DNA of 12,773 nt from JAXHUH01 sp034211175 (GTDB lineage: Bacteria > Actinomycetota > Acidimicrobiia > Acidimicrobiales > CAIXPF01): positions 1-12,773 of the forward strand of contig JAXHUH010000006.1 of the NCBI GenBank assembly GCA_034211175.1. Direction: 5' to 3'. Below the pieces are notes generated by a model. That model did not search any database. It worked only from the letters and a program-made list of their open reading frames with translations, and was not told the DNA's origin. Position numbers and translations under genes: made by a program. Shown in pieces: positions 1 to 6,872 of the stretch (position 1 is its first letter; every line of letters starts with the position of its first letter).

Positions 1-60
1 CGTCGGGGTTCTCGGATCATTTTCTTGGGGGCGGGGGGAGCGCCCCTCGGGGGGGGGGCG

Positions 61-1329
61 TCAGCCGCGGTTCTCGAGGGGCTGGTAGTCGCGCTTCTCG
101 GCGCCGGTGTAGAGCTGGCGGGGGCGGGCGATGCGCTGGCCCTGCTCGAGTAGCTCCTGCCAGTGGGCGAGCCAGCCCGACATGCGGGGGATGGCGAACA
201 GCACCGGGAACATGTCGATCGGGAAGCCCATCGCCTGGTAGATCAGGCCCGAGTAGAAGTCGACGTTCGGGTAGAGCTTCCGGCTGATGAAGTACTCGTC
301 GTTGAGGGCGACGTCCTCGAGCTTGAGGGCGATGTCGAGCAACGGGTTCTTGCCGGTCACCTCGAAGACCTCGTACGCGGTCTTCTTGATGATCGTGGCC
401 CGGGGGTCGTAGTTCTTGTACACCCGGTGGCCGAAGCCCATGATCCGGCGCTCGCCCCGCTTGGCGGCCTCGACGAACGAGTCGACGTTCTCGTAGGACC
501 CGATCATCGTCAGCATCCGCACGACGGCCTCGTTGGCGCCGCCGTGGCGGGGACCGTAGAGGGCGGCCGCCGCGGCCGACCCGGCGACGTAGGGGTCGGC
601 GTGGGAGCTGCCCACGACCCGCATCGCCGTCGTCGAGCAGTTCTGCTCGTGGTCGGCGTGGAGCATGAACAGCACGTCCATGGCCTTCGCCAGCACCGGA
701 TCGACCTGGTAGTCGCCGCCGATCTTCCACATCATGTGCAGGAAGTTCGACGGGAAGTCGAGGGAGTTGTCCGGGTAGTTGAACGGCTGGCCCTGGCTGA
801 ACCGGTAGCAGCACGCGGCGATCGTCGGCATCTTGGCGATGAGCCGCACGATCTGCTTCATGCGTACGTCGGCGTCGTCGATCGCCTTCGCCTCGGGGTA
901 GAACGTCGAGAACGCCCCGAGCGCGGACACGAGCATGCCCATCGGGTGGGCGTCGTGGTGGAAGCCCTCGATCATCCGCTTGCGGACGAACTCGTGGATG
1001 AACGTGTGGTGGGTGATCTCGTACACCCACGCGTCGTACTCGTCCTTCGAGGGCAGCTCACCGTGGATCAGGAGGTAGGCGACCTCGAGGTAGGTCGACT
1101 GCTCCGCGAGCTGCTCGATCGGGTAGCCCCGGTAGCGGAGGATCCCGTTCTCGCCATCCAGCTCCGTGATGGCGCTCTCGGTCGACGCGGTGGCGCCGAA
1201 ACCCGAGTCGAAGAACCAGATGCCGGGCAGGATCTTCGCCCACTCGCCGGCGTCGACGCCGCCGTTGGCCAGCGGGATCTCGATCGACTCGCCGTTCCGG
1301 TTGTCCGTGATGGTGATGCTGTCGGCCAC
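61..1329 (-). CDS. gltA: Citrate synthase (type II, hexameric class)
   Basis: Condenses oxaloacetate with acetyl-CoA to citrate, the entry step of the TCA cycle, in the cytoplasm. The protein is 422 residues, the usual length for Gram-negative-type (type II) citrate synthases, with the beta-rich N-terminal extension of that class. Catalytic residues are all visible: His262 in GPRHGGANE, His301 in the signature GFGHRVYKNYDPR, and Asp357 in YPNVDFYSG; His227 in HADHEQN matches the oxaloacetate-binding His of E. coli GltA. The frame stays open far upstream to 1920, but similarity begins at the GTG at 1327-1329, which is preceded by GGGAG at a good distance, so I start there. A TACATT (minus strand, 1406-1401) is a possible -10 in the 176-bp gap upstream. 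The stop is followed at once by a C-rich stretch that can fold (41-60). Aconitase, the next TCA enzyme, lies 3 kb away on the same strand. Confidence 0.97.
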   Translation of the reverse strand: MADSITITDNRNGESIEIPLANGGVDAGEWAKILPGIWFFDSGFGATASTESAITELDGENGILRYRGYPIEQLAEQSTYLEVAYLLIHGELPSKDEYDAWVYEITHHTFIHEFVRKRMIEGFHHDAHPMGMLVSALGAFSTFYPEAKAIDDADVRMKQIVRLIAKMPTIAACCYRFSQGQPFNYPDNSLDFPSNFLHMMWKIGGDYQVDPVLAKAMDVLFMLHADHEQNCSTTAMRVVGSSHADPYVAGSAAAAALYGPRHGGANEAVVRMLTMIGSYENVDSFVEAAKRGERRIMGFGHRVYKNYDPRATIIKKTAYEVFEVTGKNPLLDIALKLEDVALNDEYFISRKLYPNVDFYSGLIYQAMGFPIDMFPVLFAIPRMSGWLAHWQELLEQGQRIARPRQLYTGAEKRDYQPLENRG

Positions 1330-1505
1330 CTGTGCTCCCACTGGTCGCGCTCGGCTGATGCGGGTGCGGTGGGCACGACGCTGTGGCCCACTCCGGGCCG
1401 AATGTAGCCCGCGTGAGCCGGCCGGATCGACGTGGACCCGCCGGAGCCGACCGAGATCCTCCGACCGGTCGAGACGACAGCCGATCAGGGATTCCGGCGC
1501 GGCGC

Positions 1506-2855
1506 CTACAGCGGGGTGTTGTCGTGGCGGCGGCCGACGAGCCGCTCGCGCTTGGACGAGAGGACCGCGAGCGCCGCGGCGATCTCGGCGCGGGTCTCCG
1601 ACGGCTCGATCACGCGGTCGACGGTGCCCCGGGACGCGGCGATGAACGGGTTGAGGTGGTGCTCCTCGTAGTCGACCACGAACTGCGCGCGCTCGTCGTC
1701 GCTCGCCCGGCGCATCAGGATCGACGCCGCCTGGTTGGCCCCCATCACCGCGATCTCGGCCGTCGGCCACGCCAGGTGGAGGTCGTTGCCCATGCGCTTG
1801 GAGTCCATGACGATGTACGCACCCCCGTAGGACTTGCGCAGCGTGACGCAGATCCGGGGGACCGTCGCGCGGGCGTAGGCGAAGGCCAGCTGGGCGCCGT
1901 GGCGGATCATGCCCCGCCACTCGAGGTCCTTGCCCGGGTAGAAGCCCGACGTGTCGACGAAGGTGATGATCGGGAGGTTGAACGCGTCGCAGAACGCGAC
2001 GAACCGGGCGCCCTTCTGCGACGCGGGGATGTCGAGGGTCCCGGCGATCGACTGGGGCTGGTTGGCCACGATCCCGACCGGGCGGCCGTCGATCGTGGCC
2101 AGGGCGGTGACCAGGTTGTGGGCCCAGCCGCCGCGCAGCTCGAGGAGCTCGCCGTGGTCGACCACCGCCGACAGCACGGCCCGCACGTCGTAGCTGCCCG
2201 ACGTGGTGGCGGGCAACACGTCACCGGCCTCCGGGGTCGGGCGGTCCGGCGGGTCGTCGACCAACGAGCGCGGCGGCTCGTCGTCGTTGCACGTGGGCAG
2301 CAGCGACAGCAGCTCGGCGACCATCGCGTCGGCGCTGTCGAGATCGGAGGCGAGGAGATGGGCGGCCCCGGTCGAGCGGGCGTGGACGCCCGGTCCGCCC
2401 AGCGCCGTCTTCGACACCATCTCGCCGGTGAACTCCCGGACCATCGTCGGCCCGGACACGAAGGCGTACGCCTCGTCGGTCATGATCACGACGTCGGCCA
2501 GGCCCAGCAGCAGCGCGGGCCCGCTCACCGCGGGGCCGGTCACGACGAAGACCAGCGGGATGATGCCCGACGCCGCGGTGAGCTCACGGGCCGCCTCGCC
2601 CCACGCGGCGAGCGCGGGCACGCCCTCGTCGATCGCGGCGCCCGAGCTGGCGAGGTAGCCGACGAAGGGCAGGGAGCGGTCGAGGGCGAAGCGCACCGCG
2701 GCCGCGAGCGTCTGGCCGTCTGCGGGGACGAGCGCACCGGCCCGGTCCGTGCTGTCCGACCGTGTGACCACCGCCCGGCGATCCCCGAAGGCCACCACCT
2801 GCGCAGCGATCGAACCGGGGACCCGTGAGCGGATGGCGAGCTCGGTGGACATCAT
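1506..2855 (-). CDS. Acyl-CoA carboxylase carboxyltransferase (beta) subunit, atypical
   Basis: Member of the carboxyltransferase family (PccB/AccD-like) that moves a carboxyl group from biotin to an acyl-CoA. The C-terminal half is canonical: GFYPGKDLEWRGMIRHGA (304-321), KSYGGAYIVM (341-350), AWPTAEIAVMG (362-372), IEPSETR (416-422) and the family ending RRHDNTPL. The N-terminal half is divergent: the usual DSGGARIQEG is SSGAAIDEG (70-78), and the usual GPCAGGAVYSPA is GPAVSGPALLLG (107-118), so one glycine of the first oxyanion pair is Ser111. The N-terminal segment of about 50-60 residues found in PccB is missing, giving 449 residues against about 510-530. I start at the ATG at 2853-2855 (a second ATG follows), with GAGAGGGA about 11 bases upstream. 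A GTG at 2933 would add 26 low-complexity residues and has no ribosome-binding site. No biotin carboxylase or biotin carrier gene is in the window, so the acyl substrate is unknown. Confidence 0.9.
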   Translation of the reverse strand: MMSTELAIRSRVPGSIAAQVVAFGDRRAVVTRSDSTDRAGALVPADGQTLAAAVRFALDRSLPFVGYLASSGAAIDEGVPALAAWGEAARELTAASGIIPLVFVVTGPAVSGPALLLGLADVVIMTDEAYAFVSGPTMVREFTGEMVSKTALGGPGVHARSTGAAHLLASDLDSADAMVAELLSLLPTCNDDEPPRSLVDDPPDRPTPEAGDVLPATTSGSYDVRAVLSAVVDHGELLELRGGWAHNLVTALATIDGRPVGIVANQPQSIAGTLDIPASQKGARFVAFCDAFNLPIITFVDTSGFYPGKDLEWRGMIRHGAQLAFAYARATVPRICVTLRKSYGGAYIVMDSKRMGNDLHLAWPTAEIAVMGANQAASILMRRASDDERAQFVVDYEEHHLNPFIAASRGTVDRVIEPSETRAEIAAALAVLSSKRERLVGRRHDNTPL

Positions 2856-3005
2856 CGAGGCGGTGGTCCCTCTCGGTCGTGAGCCGGAGCTCGTCGGTGG
2901 GCGGTCGGCGCGCGGGCGCTCAGGGTCTGACACGCGAGAGGCCCGGAGGGTTTCACCGGCGTCGGCAAGGGCCCGGGAGACGGGCAGTCCCGGGTGCCCC
3001 GGCGA

Positions 3006-3920
3006 CTACGCCGGGTGGATGCCGGGCTGGAGCGGCGCCTGCTCCTGCACCACGTCGCGCAGGACGTCGATGACGGCCCGGGCCGGGGCCGAGGGCAGCC
3101 CGCGGCGGCGCTGGGCGAGCCCGACCGAGCGTCGGGTGAGGCCCTTCACCGGGATCCGCTTCCACGCACCGGCGGCCTCGAGCCACCCCGGTGTGGCGCT
3201 CGCCGGGAGGATCGCCGCGCCGTAGCCCTGGAACGCGAGCGAGGCGACGAGCCGCATGCCGTCGACCTCGGCCTTGCTGCGCAGCTCGACCCCGGCGGCG
3301 TCGGCGTCGGCGTCGAGCTCGGTGCGGAACGCCGTCCCCTTGGCCGCCAGGAGCAGGTCGTGGTCGGCGAGCTGGGCCAGCGTCAGCTCCTCCTCGGCCG
3401 CGAGCGGGTGGTCGAGGGGGGCGACGACCATGCGGTCCTCGTCGAAGAGCAGGTCCTCGGTGACGTCGGGGTCGTCGGTCGGGAGGTTGACGACCGCGAG
3501 GTCGAGCTCACCCCGGGAGAGCTGGGGGAGCAGGGAGGTGGTCGTGGCGTCGACGATGATGAGCTGGATCTTCGGGTGGCTGACGTCGAGCGCGTCGAGG
3601 AGGTGGGGCGCCAGCCATCGCCCCGTGGTGCCGATCATGCCGATGCGGGCGGCGCCGGAGACCTCGTCGTGCATCGAGGCGACGTCCGACGCCAGTGCAT
3701 CGAGCTCGGCGCGAACCCTCCGTGCCCGTTCGGCCACCGCCTGGCCCTCGGCCGTCAGCGCACCGGCCGCTCGATCGACGAGCGTGACGCCGAGCTCGCG
3801 CTCCAGTCTGGCGACGTGGGTCGACACGTTCGACTGCACCGTGTGGAGCGCCCGGGCGGCGGCCGAGAAGCTCCCGTGGTCGGCCACGGCGAGGAGAGCG
3901 GAGAGCTGGCGTAGATCCAT
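3006..3920 (-). CDS. LysR-family transcriptional regulator
   Basis: DNA-binding regulator of 304 residues, normal for the family. The N-terminal winged helix-turn-helix is clear (MDLRQLSALLAVADHGSFSA, then AARALHTVQSNVSTHVARLE, residues 1-40, ending RELGVTLVDR). A periplasmic-binding-like effector domain follows (about 90-295), beginning ARIGMIGTTG. Effector and targets cannot be deduced. The frame opens at 3974, but the family begins at the ATG at 3918-3920, which has GGGGAG two bases upstream, a rather tight spacing. An 18-bp palindrome sits 47-64 bp upstream of the start and could serve both this gene and the small RNA on the other strand, since LysR proteins often control divergent neighbours. 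The carboxyltransferase lies 150 bp downstream on the same strand, so co-transcription is possible but not shown. Confidence 0.93.
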   Translation of the reverse strand: MDLRQLSALLAVADHGSFSAAARALHTVQSNVSTHVARLERELGVTLVDRAAGALTAEGQAVAERARRVRAELDALASDVASMHDEVSGAARIGMIGTTGRWLAPHLLDALDVSHPKIQLIIVDATTTSLLPQLSRGELDLAVVNLPTDDPDVTEDLLFDEDRMVVAPLDHPLAAEEELTLAQLADHDLLLAAKGTAFRTELDADADAAGVELRSKAEVDGMRLVASLAFQGYGAAILPASATPGWLEAAGAWKRIPVKGLTRRSVGLAQRRRGLPSAPARAVIDVLRDVVQEQAPLQPGIHPA

Positions 3921-3955
3921 CGCTCCCCATGATGACAGGTATCGGACACAACTAC

Positions 3956-3985
3956 TGGACAGATCCTTGTGCACCGGTGCACAAT
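3956..3985 (+). promoter_or_regulatory. Candidate promoter of the 6C RNA
   Basis: TGGACA (3956-3961, five of six to the -35 consensus) is separated by 18 bases from CACAAT (3980-3985, four of six to the -10 consensus, with the key A2 and T6). This predicts transcription starting near 3991-3993, about 20 bases before the first C-rich hairpin. Actinobacterial promoters vary widely, so this is an inference from position and consensus only. Confidence 0.45.
3967..3984. promoter_or_regulatory. 18-bp perfect palindrome, candidate operator
   Basis: TTGTGCACCGGTGCACAA is a perfect inverted repeat that covers most of the spacer and the -10 of the predicted 6C promoter and lies upstream of the LysR start. 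The half-site TTGTGCAC recurs at 4319-4326. Related CACAA sequences occur at 3947-3951 and 3991-3995, that is 33 bp and 11 bp from the one at 3980-3984. Possible binders are the adjacent LysR protein or another dimeric repressor. TTGTGCACC also resembles a DnaA box (high-GC consensus TTGTCCACA). Which protein binds is unknown. Confidence 0.55.
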
Positions 3986-3991
3986 GAGTTC

Positions 3992-4124
3992 ACAACGACG
4001 GCGACCAATTCGCTTGATCCCCCCTCAAGTCGGTCCCGTCTGGCTCGGCCAGGATCCCCCCTCCTGCGCCGACGCTTCTGGAAGAGACTGGCCGATCCCC
4101 CCTCGGCCAGTCTCTTCACTTTTT
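3992..4124 (+). ncRNA. 6C RNA (actinobacterial small RNA with C-rich loops)
   Basis: Non-coding RNA recognised by its structure. Hairpin 1 is CTTGA (4013-4017), loop TCCCCCC, TCAAG (4025-4029). Hairpin 2 is CAGGA (4050-4054), loop TCCCCCC, TCCTG (4062-4066). Hairpin 3 is the 15-bp terminator stem (4081-4117), again with loop TCCCCCC. The 6C family, known from actinobacteria, is defined by two hairpins with six or more cytosines in the loop; here the terminator loop is a third. Such loops are thought to pair with G-rich ribosome-binding sites of target mRNAs. The 3' end is set by the T-run at 4120-4124. The 5' end is approximate, taken from the candidate promoter. It lies antisense to nothing convincing and divergent to the LysR gene. 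Confidence 0.86.
4081..4124 (+). terminator. Intrinsic terminator of the 6C RNA
   Basis: A perfect 15-bp stem (GAAGAGACTGGCCGA, 4081-4095, pairing with 4103-4117) encloses the 7-base loop TCCCCCC and is followed by AC and five T residues. This is the strongest rho-independent terminator in the window. With no plus-strand protein gene upstream, it is itself evidence that a short plus-strand transcript is made here. Confidence 0.93.
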
Positions 4125-4456
4125 CCCCCAGGTTGTGGTTCCCCCCGGTGCGGCGGCACCCGTCCTCCGTGGAGTCGGGCGGGCCGCGTACCTGCCGACG
4201 CTTCTGTGCCCGAGCCCGTGCAGCGCTCCGATCGAACGTGTCGTGCTGCCCGGTCATCCCGGTGGGCCTCGTGGCAGGCGACACACTATGTGACGGACGC
4301 CACCTTGACCATGGGTAGTTGTGCACTTTCCCCCGGACCTGGTAAGACGTTCGGCCATTCGTGAGTCATGTGACGTTCGTCTTGCACCGTCAGGTGATGC
4401 TCACGGCAGCACCCGCCGCCTCGCATCCGGTGCCGCGGTCGCGCCGATGACGCGGC
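4125..4456. other. Intergenic region without a recognisable gene
   Basis: About 330 bases between the 6C terminator and the aconitase 3' hairpin. Short open frames exist on both strands but their products are Arg/Pro-rich, show no family resemblance and lack ribosome-binding sites. Visible details: a C6 run at 4141-4146; the 13-mer GCCGACGCTTCTG at 4194-4206, which also occurs at 4068-4080 inside the 6C RNA; a TTGACC at 4305-4310; and a TTGTGCAC half-site at 4319-4326. None of these makes a complete promoter that I can support. Confidence 0.5.
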
Positions 4457-4483
4457 GGTGCCCCGGGCCGGGCCCGGGGCACC
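4457..4483 (-). terminator. GC-rich hairpin downstream of aconitase
   Basis: A 27-base near-perfect palindrome (13-base arms around one G) that folds as an 11-bp stem GGTGCCCCGGG/CCCGGGGCACC with loop CCGGG. It lies 37-63 bases after the aconitase stop on the minus strand. No T-run follows, as is common for actinobacterial terminators. It probably ends the aconitase transcript. Confidence 0.6.
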
Positions 4484-4519
4484 ACGTCTCGATCGGCTCC
4501 GGCCGTGCCGGCGCCGAGC

Positions 4520-6793
4520 TCAGCCCGCCCTGCGCTGGCGGATGATGTTGAGTGCGCTCCCGGCCTTGAACCACTCGATCTGCTCGGGCGACAGCGTGTG
4601 GTTCGTGGCGAAGCTCCACGTCGAGCCGTCGGGGGTCGTCACGACCACCTCGACGGGCTCACCGGGCGCCAGGTCGGCGAGGCCGGTGATGGAGATGCGG
4701 TCGTCCTCGCCGATGCGGTCGTAGTCGGCCGGGTCCGCGAAGGTCAGCGCGAGGACGCCCTGCTTCTTCAGGTTCGTCTCCGCGATGCGGGCGAAGCTGC
4801 GGGCGAGGACCGCAGAGGCGCCGCGGAACCGGGGCTCCATGGCCGCGTGCTCACGCGACGAGCCCTCGCCGTAGTTGTCGTCGCCGATGGCGACCCAGTT
4901 GCGCCCGGCCTCGTGGAGGCGCTTGGCGATCTCCGGGAACGACCGGGTCTCGCCGTCGAGCGGGTCCTTCCCCTCGCCGGCCGCCCCCGTGTAGGCGTTC
5001 ACGGCGCCGAGGTAGAGGTTGCCGGAGATGTTCTCGAGATGGCCCCGGTACTTGAGCCACGGGCCGGCCATCGAGATGTGGTCGGTCGTGCACTTGCCGG
5101 CCGCCTTCAACAGGATGGGCAGCTCGCGGTAGTCCTCGCCGTCCCAGGCCGGGAACGGCTCCAGCTTCTGGAGCCGGTCGCTGGTCGGGCTGACGATGAC
5201 CTCGACGTCGGAGGTGTCGGGCGGGGCGATGAAGCCGCTCTCGCCCGAGTCGAACCCGGCGTCGGGCAGCTCGAGCCCGACCGGCTCGGGCAGCGACACC
5301 TGCTCGCCGTCGGCGTTGGTGAGGGTCCCGGTGATCGGGTCGAAGTCGACCGAGCCGGCGAGGGCCAGCGCGATGACCGTCTCCGGCGAGGTCACGAACG
5401 CCAGCGTCGTCGAGTACCCGTCGTTGCGCTTCGGGAAGTTCCGGTTGTACGAGGTGACGATCGTGTTGACGTCGCCCTCGGACACGTCCTGGCGATCCCA
5501 CTGGCCGATGCACGGCCCGCAGGCGTTGGCCAGGACACGGGCGCCGATGCGCTCGAAGTCGGCGAGCAGGCCGTCACGCTCGATCGTCGCCCGCACCTGC
5601 TCGGAGCCGGGCGTGACCAGCAGATCGGTCTTGCACTCGATGCCGTGCTCGGCGGCGAACCGGGCGATGGAGGCGGCCCGGGTGATGTCCTCGTAGGAGG
5701 AGTTGGTGCACGAGCCGATGAGGGCGGCGCTGATCTCGATCGGCCAGCCCTCCTGGCGGGCCTCGGCGCCGAGCTTCGAGACCTCGCGGGCCAGGTCCGG
5801 CGTGTGCGGGCCGTTGATGTGGGGCCGCAGATCGGACAGGTCGATCTCGATGACCTCGTCGAAGAACCGCGACGGGTCGGCCAGGACCTCGTCGTCGGCC
5901 CGCAGGTCGTGGGCGACGCGCTCGGCCGCGTCGACGATCGCCTCGCGGCCGGTGCTCTTGAGGTAGCGGGCCATCGAGTCGTCGTACGCGAACAGCGACG
6001 TGGTCGCCCCGATCTCGGCGCCCATGTTGCAGATCGTGGCCTTGCCGGTGCACGACAGCGACTGCGCGCCGGGGCCGAAGTACTCGACGATGGCGCCGGT
6101 GCCGCCCTTGACCGTCAGGATCTCCGCCACCTTGAGGATGACGTCCTTCGGTGCCGACCAGCCCGACAGCTCGCCGGTGAGGTGGACGCCGATGAGCTTG
6201 GGCCACCGCACGTTCCACGGGAAGCCGGTCATCACGTCGACCGCGTCGGCGCCGCCGACGCCGATGGCGACCATGCCGAGGCCACCCGCGTTCGGGGTGT
6301 GGCTGTCGGTGCCGATCATCATGCCGCCGGGGAAGGCGTACTGCTCGAGCACGACCTGGTGGATGATGCCGGCGCCCGGCTTCCAGAAGCCGCCGCCGTA
6401 GCGGGCGGACACCGACTCGAGGAAGTCGTACACCTCGTCGTTGGCGTCGAGTGCGGCCAGCAGGTCCCGCTTGCCGTCGTCACGGGCCTGGATCAGGTGG
6501 TCGCAGTGCGTCGTGGTCGGCACCTCGACCTCGTCGAGGCCGGCGGTCATGAACTGGAGCCACGCCATCTGGGCGGTGGCGTCCTGCATGGCGACGCGGT
6601 CGGGGCGCAGGTCGGTGTAGCTGACACCACGATCGAGCCCCGCGGTCTCGGGGTCGTCGAGGTGGTTGATCAGGATCTTCTCGGCGAGGGTGAGCGGTCG
6701 GCCCAGCTTCTGGCGGCCCCAGGCCGCCCGGTCGGGGAGGCTGGTGTACACCTTCTCGACGAGCTCGATGGGGGTGGTCGGTCCTACGGCCAT
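4520..6793 (-). CDS. acn: Aconitate hydratase, mitochondrial-type
   Basis: Interconverts citrate and isocitrate through cis-aconitate using a [4Fe-4S] cluster. The 757-residue protein matches the mitochondrial aconitase subfamily (about 750-780 residues) rather than the larger AcnA/IRP1 (about 900) or AcnB types: VAMQDATAQMAWLQF (68-82) and TTTHCDHLIQA (93-103) are typical. Cluster ligands are Cys362 (IGSCTNSSYED), Cys425 and Cys428 (ANACGPCIGQWDR). Other active-site parts are GTDSHTPNAGG (161-171), GKCTTDHIS (566-574) and GEGSSREHAA (642-651) with the catalytic serine. The open frame extends to 6922, but the family start is the ATG at 6791-6793, preceded by GGAGGG with good spacing. It is transcribed divergently from a GntR regulator 79 bp away, which is the obvious candidate for its control. 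A GC-rich hairpin follows the stop. Confidence 0.97.
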   Translation of the reverse strand: MAVGPTTPIELVEKVYTSLPDRAAWGRQKLGRPLTLAEKILINHLDDPETAGLDRGVSYTDLRPDRVAMQDATAQMAWLQFMTAGLDEVEVPTTTHCDHLIQARDDGKRDLLAALDANDEVYDFLESVSARYGGGFWKPGAGIIHQVVLEQYAFPGGMMIGTDSHTPNAGGLGMVAIGVGGADAVDVMTGFPWNVRWPKLIGVHLTGELSGWSAPKDVILKVAEILTVKGGTGAIVEYFGPGAQSLSCTGKATICNMGAEIGATTSLFAYDDSMARYLKSTGREAIVDAAERVAHDLRADDEVLADPSRFFDEVIEIDLSDLRPHINGPHTPDLAREVSKLGAEARQEGWPIEISAALIGSCTNSSYEDITRAASIARFAAEHGIECKTDLLVTPGSEQVRATIERDGLLADFERIGARVLANACGPCIGQWDRQDVSEGDVNTIVTSYNRNFPKRNDGYSTTLAFVTSPETVIALALAGSVDFDPITGTLTNADGEQVSLPEPVGLELPDAGFDSGESGFIAPPDTSDVEVIVSPTSDRLQKLEPFPAWDGEDYRELPILLKAAGKCTTDHISMAGPWLKYRGHLENISGNLYLGAVNAYTGAAGEGKDPLDGETRSFPEIAKRLHEAGRNWVAIGDDNYGEGSSREHAAMEPRFRGASAVLARSFARIAETNLKKQGVLALTFADPADYDRIGEDDRISITGLADLAPGEPVEVVVTTPDGSTWSFATNHTLSPEQIEWFKAGSALNIIRQRRAG

Positions 6794-6872
6794 GGGTCGG
6801 TCCCTCCGGCGACGGTGGGGCGGGGAGCGCGGCGGTTGCGTCTTGCTCGGATCACATACAAGTATAGAACAA
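6794..6872. promoter_or_regulatory. Divergent acn/gntR control region with candidate operator
   Basis: The 79-bp gap between the two divergent starts must hold both promoters. The AT-rich core at 6851-6872 stands out against the GC-rich surroundings. It contains the inverted repeat ATACAAGTAT (6856-6865), a possible GntR/HutC operator, and overlapping -10-like hexamers: TATACT on the minus strand (6866-6861, five of six to consensus, for acn) and TATAGA on the plus strand (6863-6868, for gntR). No convincing -35 is seen for either. The core overlaps both -10 candidates, so a bound regulator could block both directions. Confidence 0.45.

Noticed and set aside
1406..1506. Possible terminator for the carboxyltransferase and promoter for citrate synthase
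   Set aside because: Only a TACATT hexamer and short palindromes such as CGACCGGTCG are visible. There is no -35 partner and no stable hairpin with a tail, so I did not list separate features.
2856..2933. GTG at 2933 as the carboxyltransferase start
   Set aside because: It would add 26 disordered residues (rich in Pro, Arg and Ser) and has no ribosome-binding site, while the ATG pair at 2850-2855 does have a plausible one. It cannot be fully excluded.
3952..4326. A 124-residue minus-strand frame across the 6C RNA
   Set aside because: The product is Arg-rich and without family character, it has no ribosome-binding site, and it runs through the palindrome, all three RNA hairpins and the terminator.
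4305..4350. TTGACC (4305-4310) or TTGTGC (4319-4324) as a second small-RNA promoter
   Set aside because: No acceptable -10 lies at 16-19 bases from either, and no terminator follows on the plus strand.
4321..4545. A 74-residue plus-strand frame between the 6C RNA and aconitase
   Set aside because: It runs through the aconitase terminator hairpin and into the antisense of its coding end, with low-complexity sequence and no ribosome-binding site.
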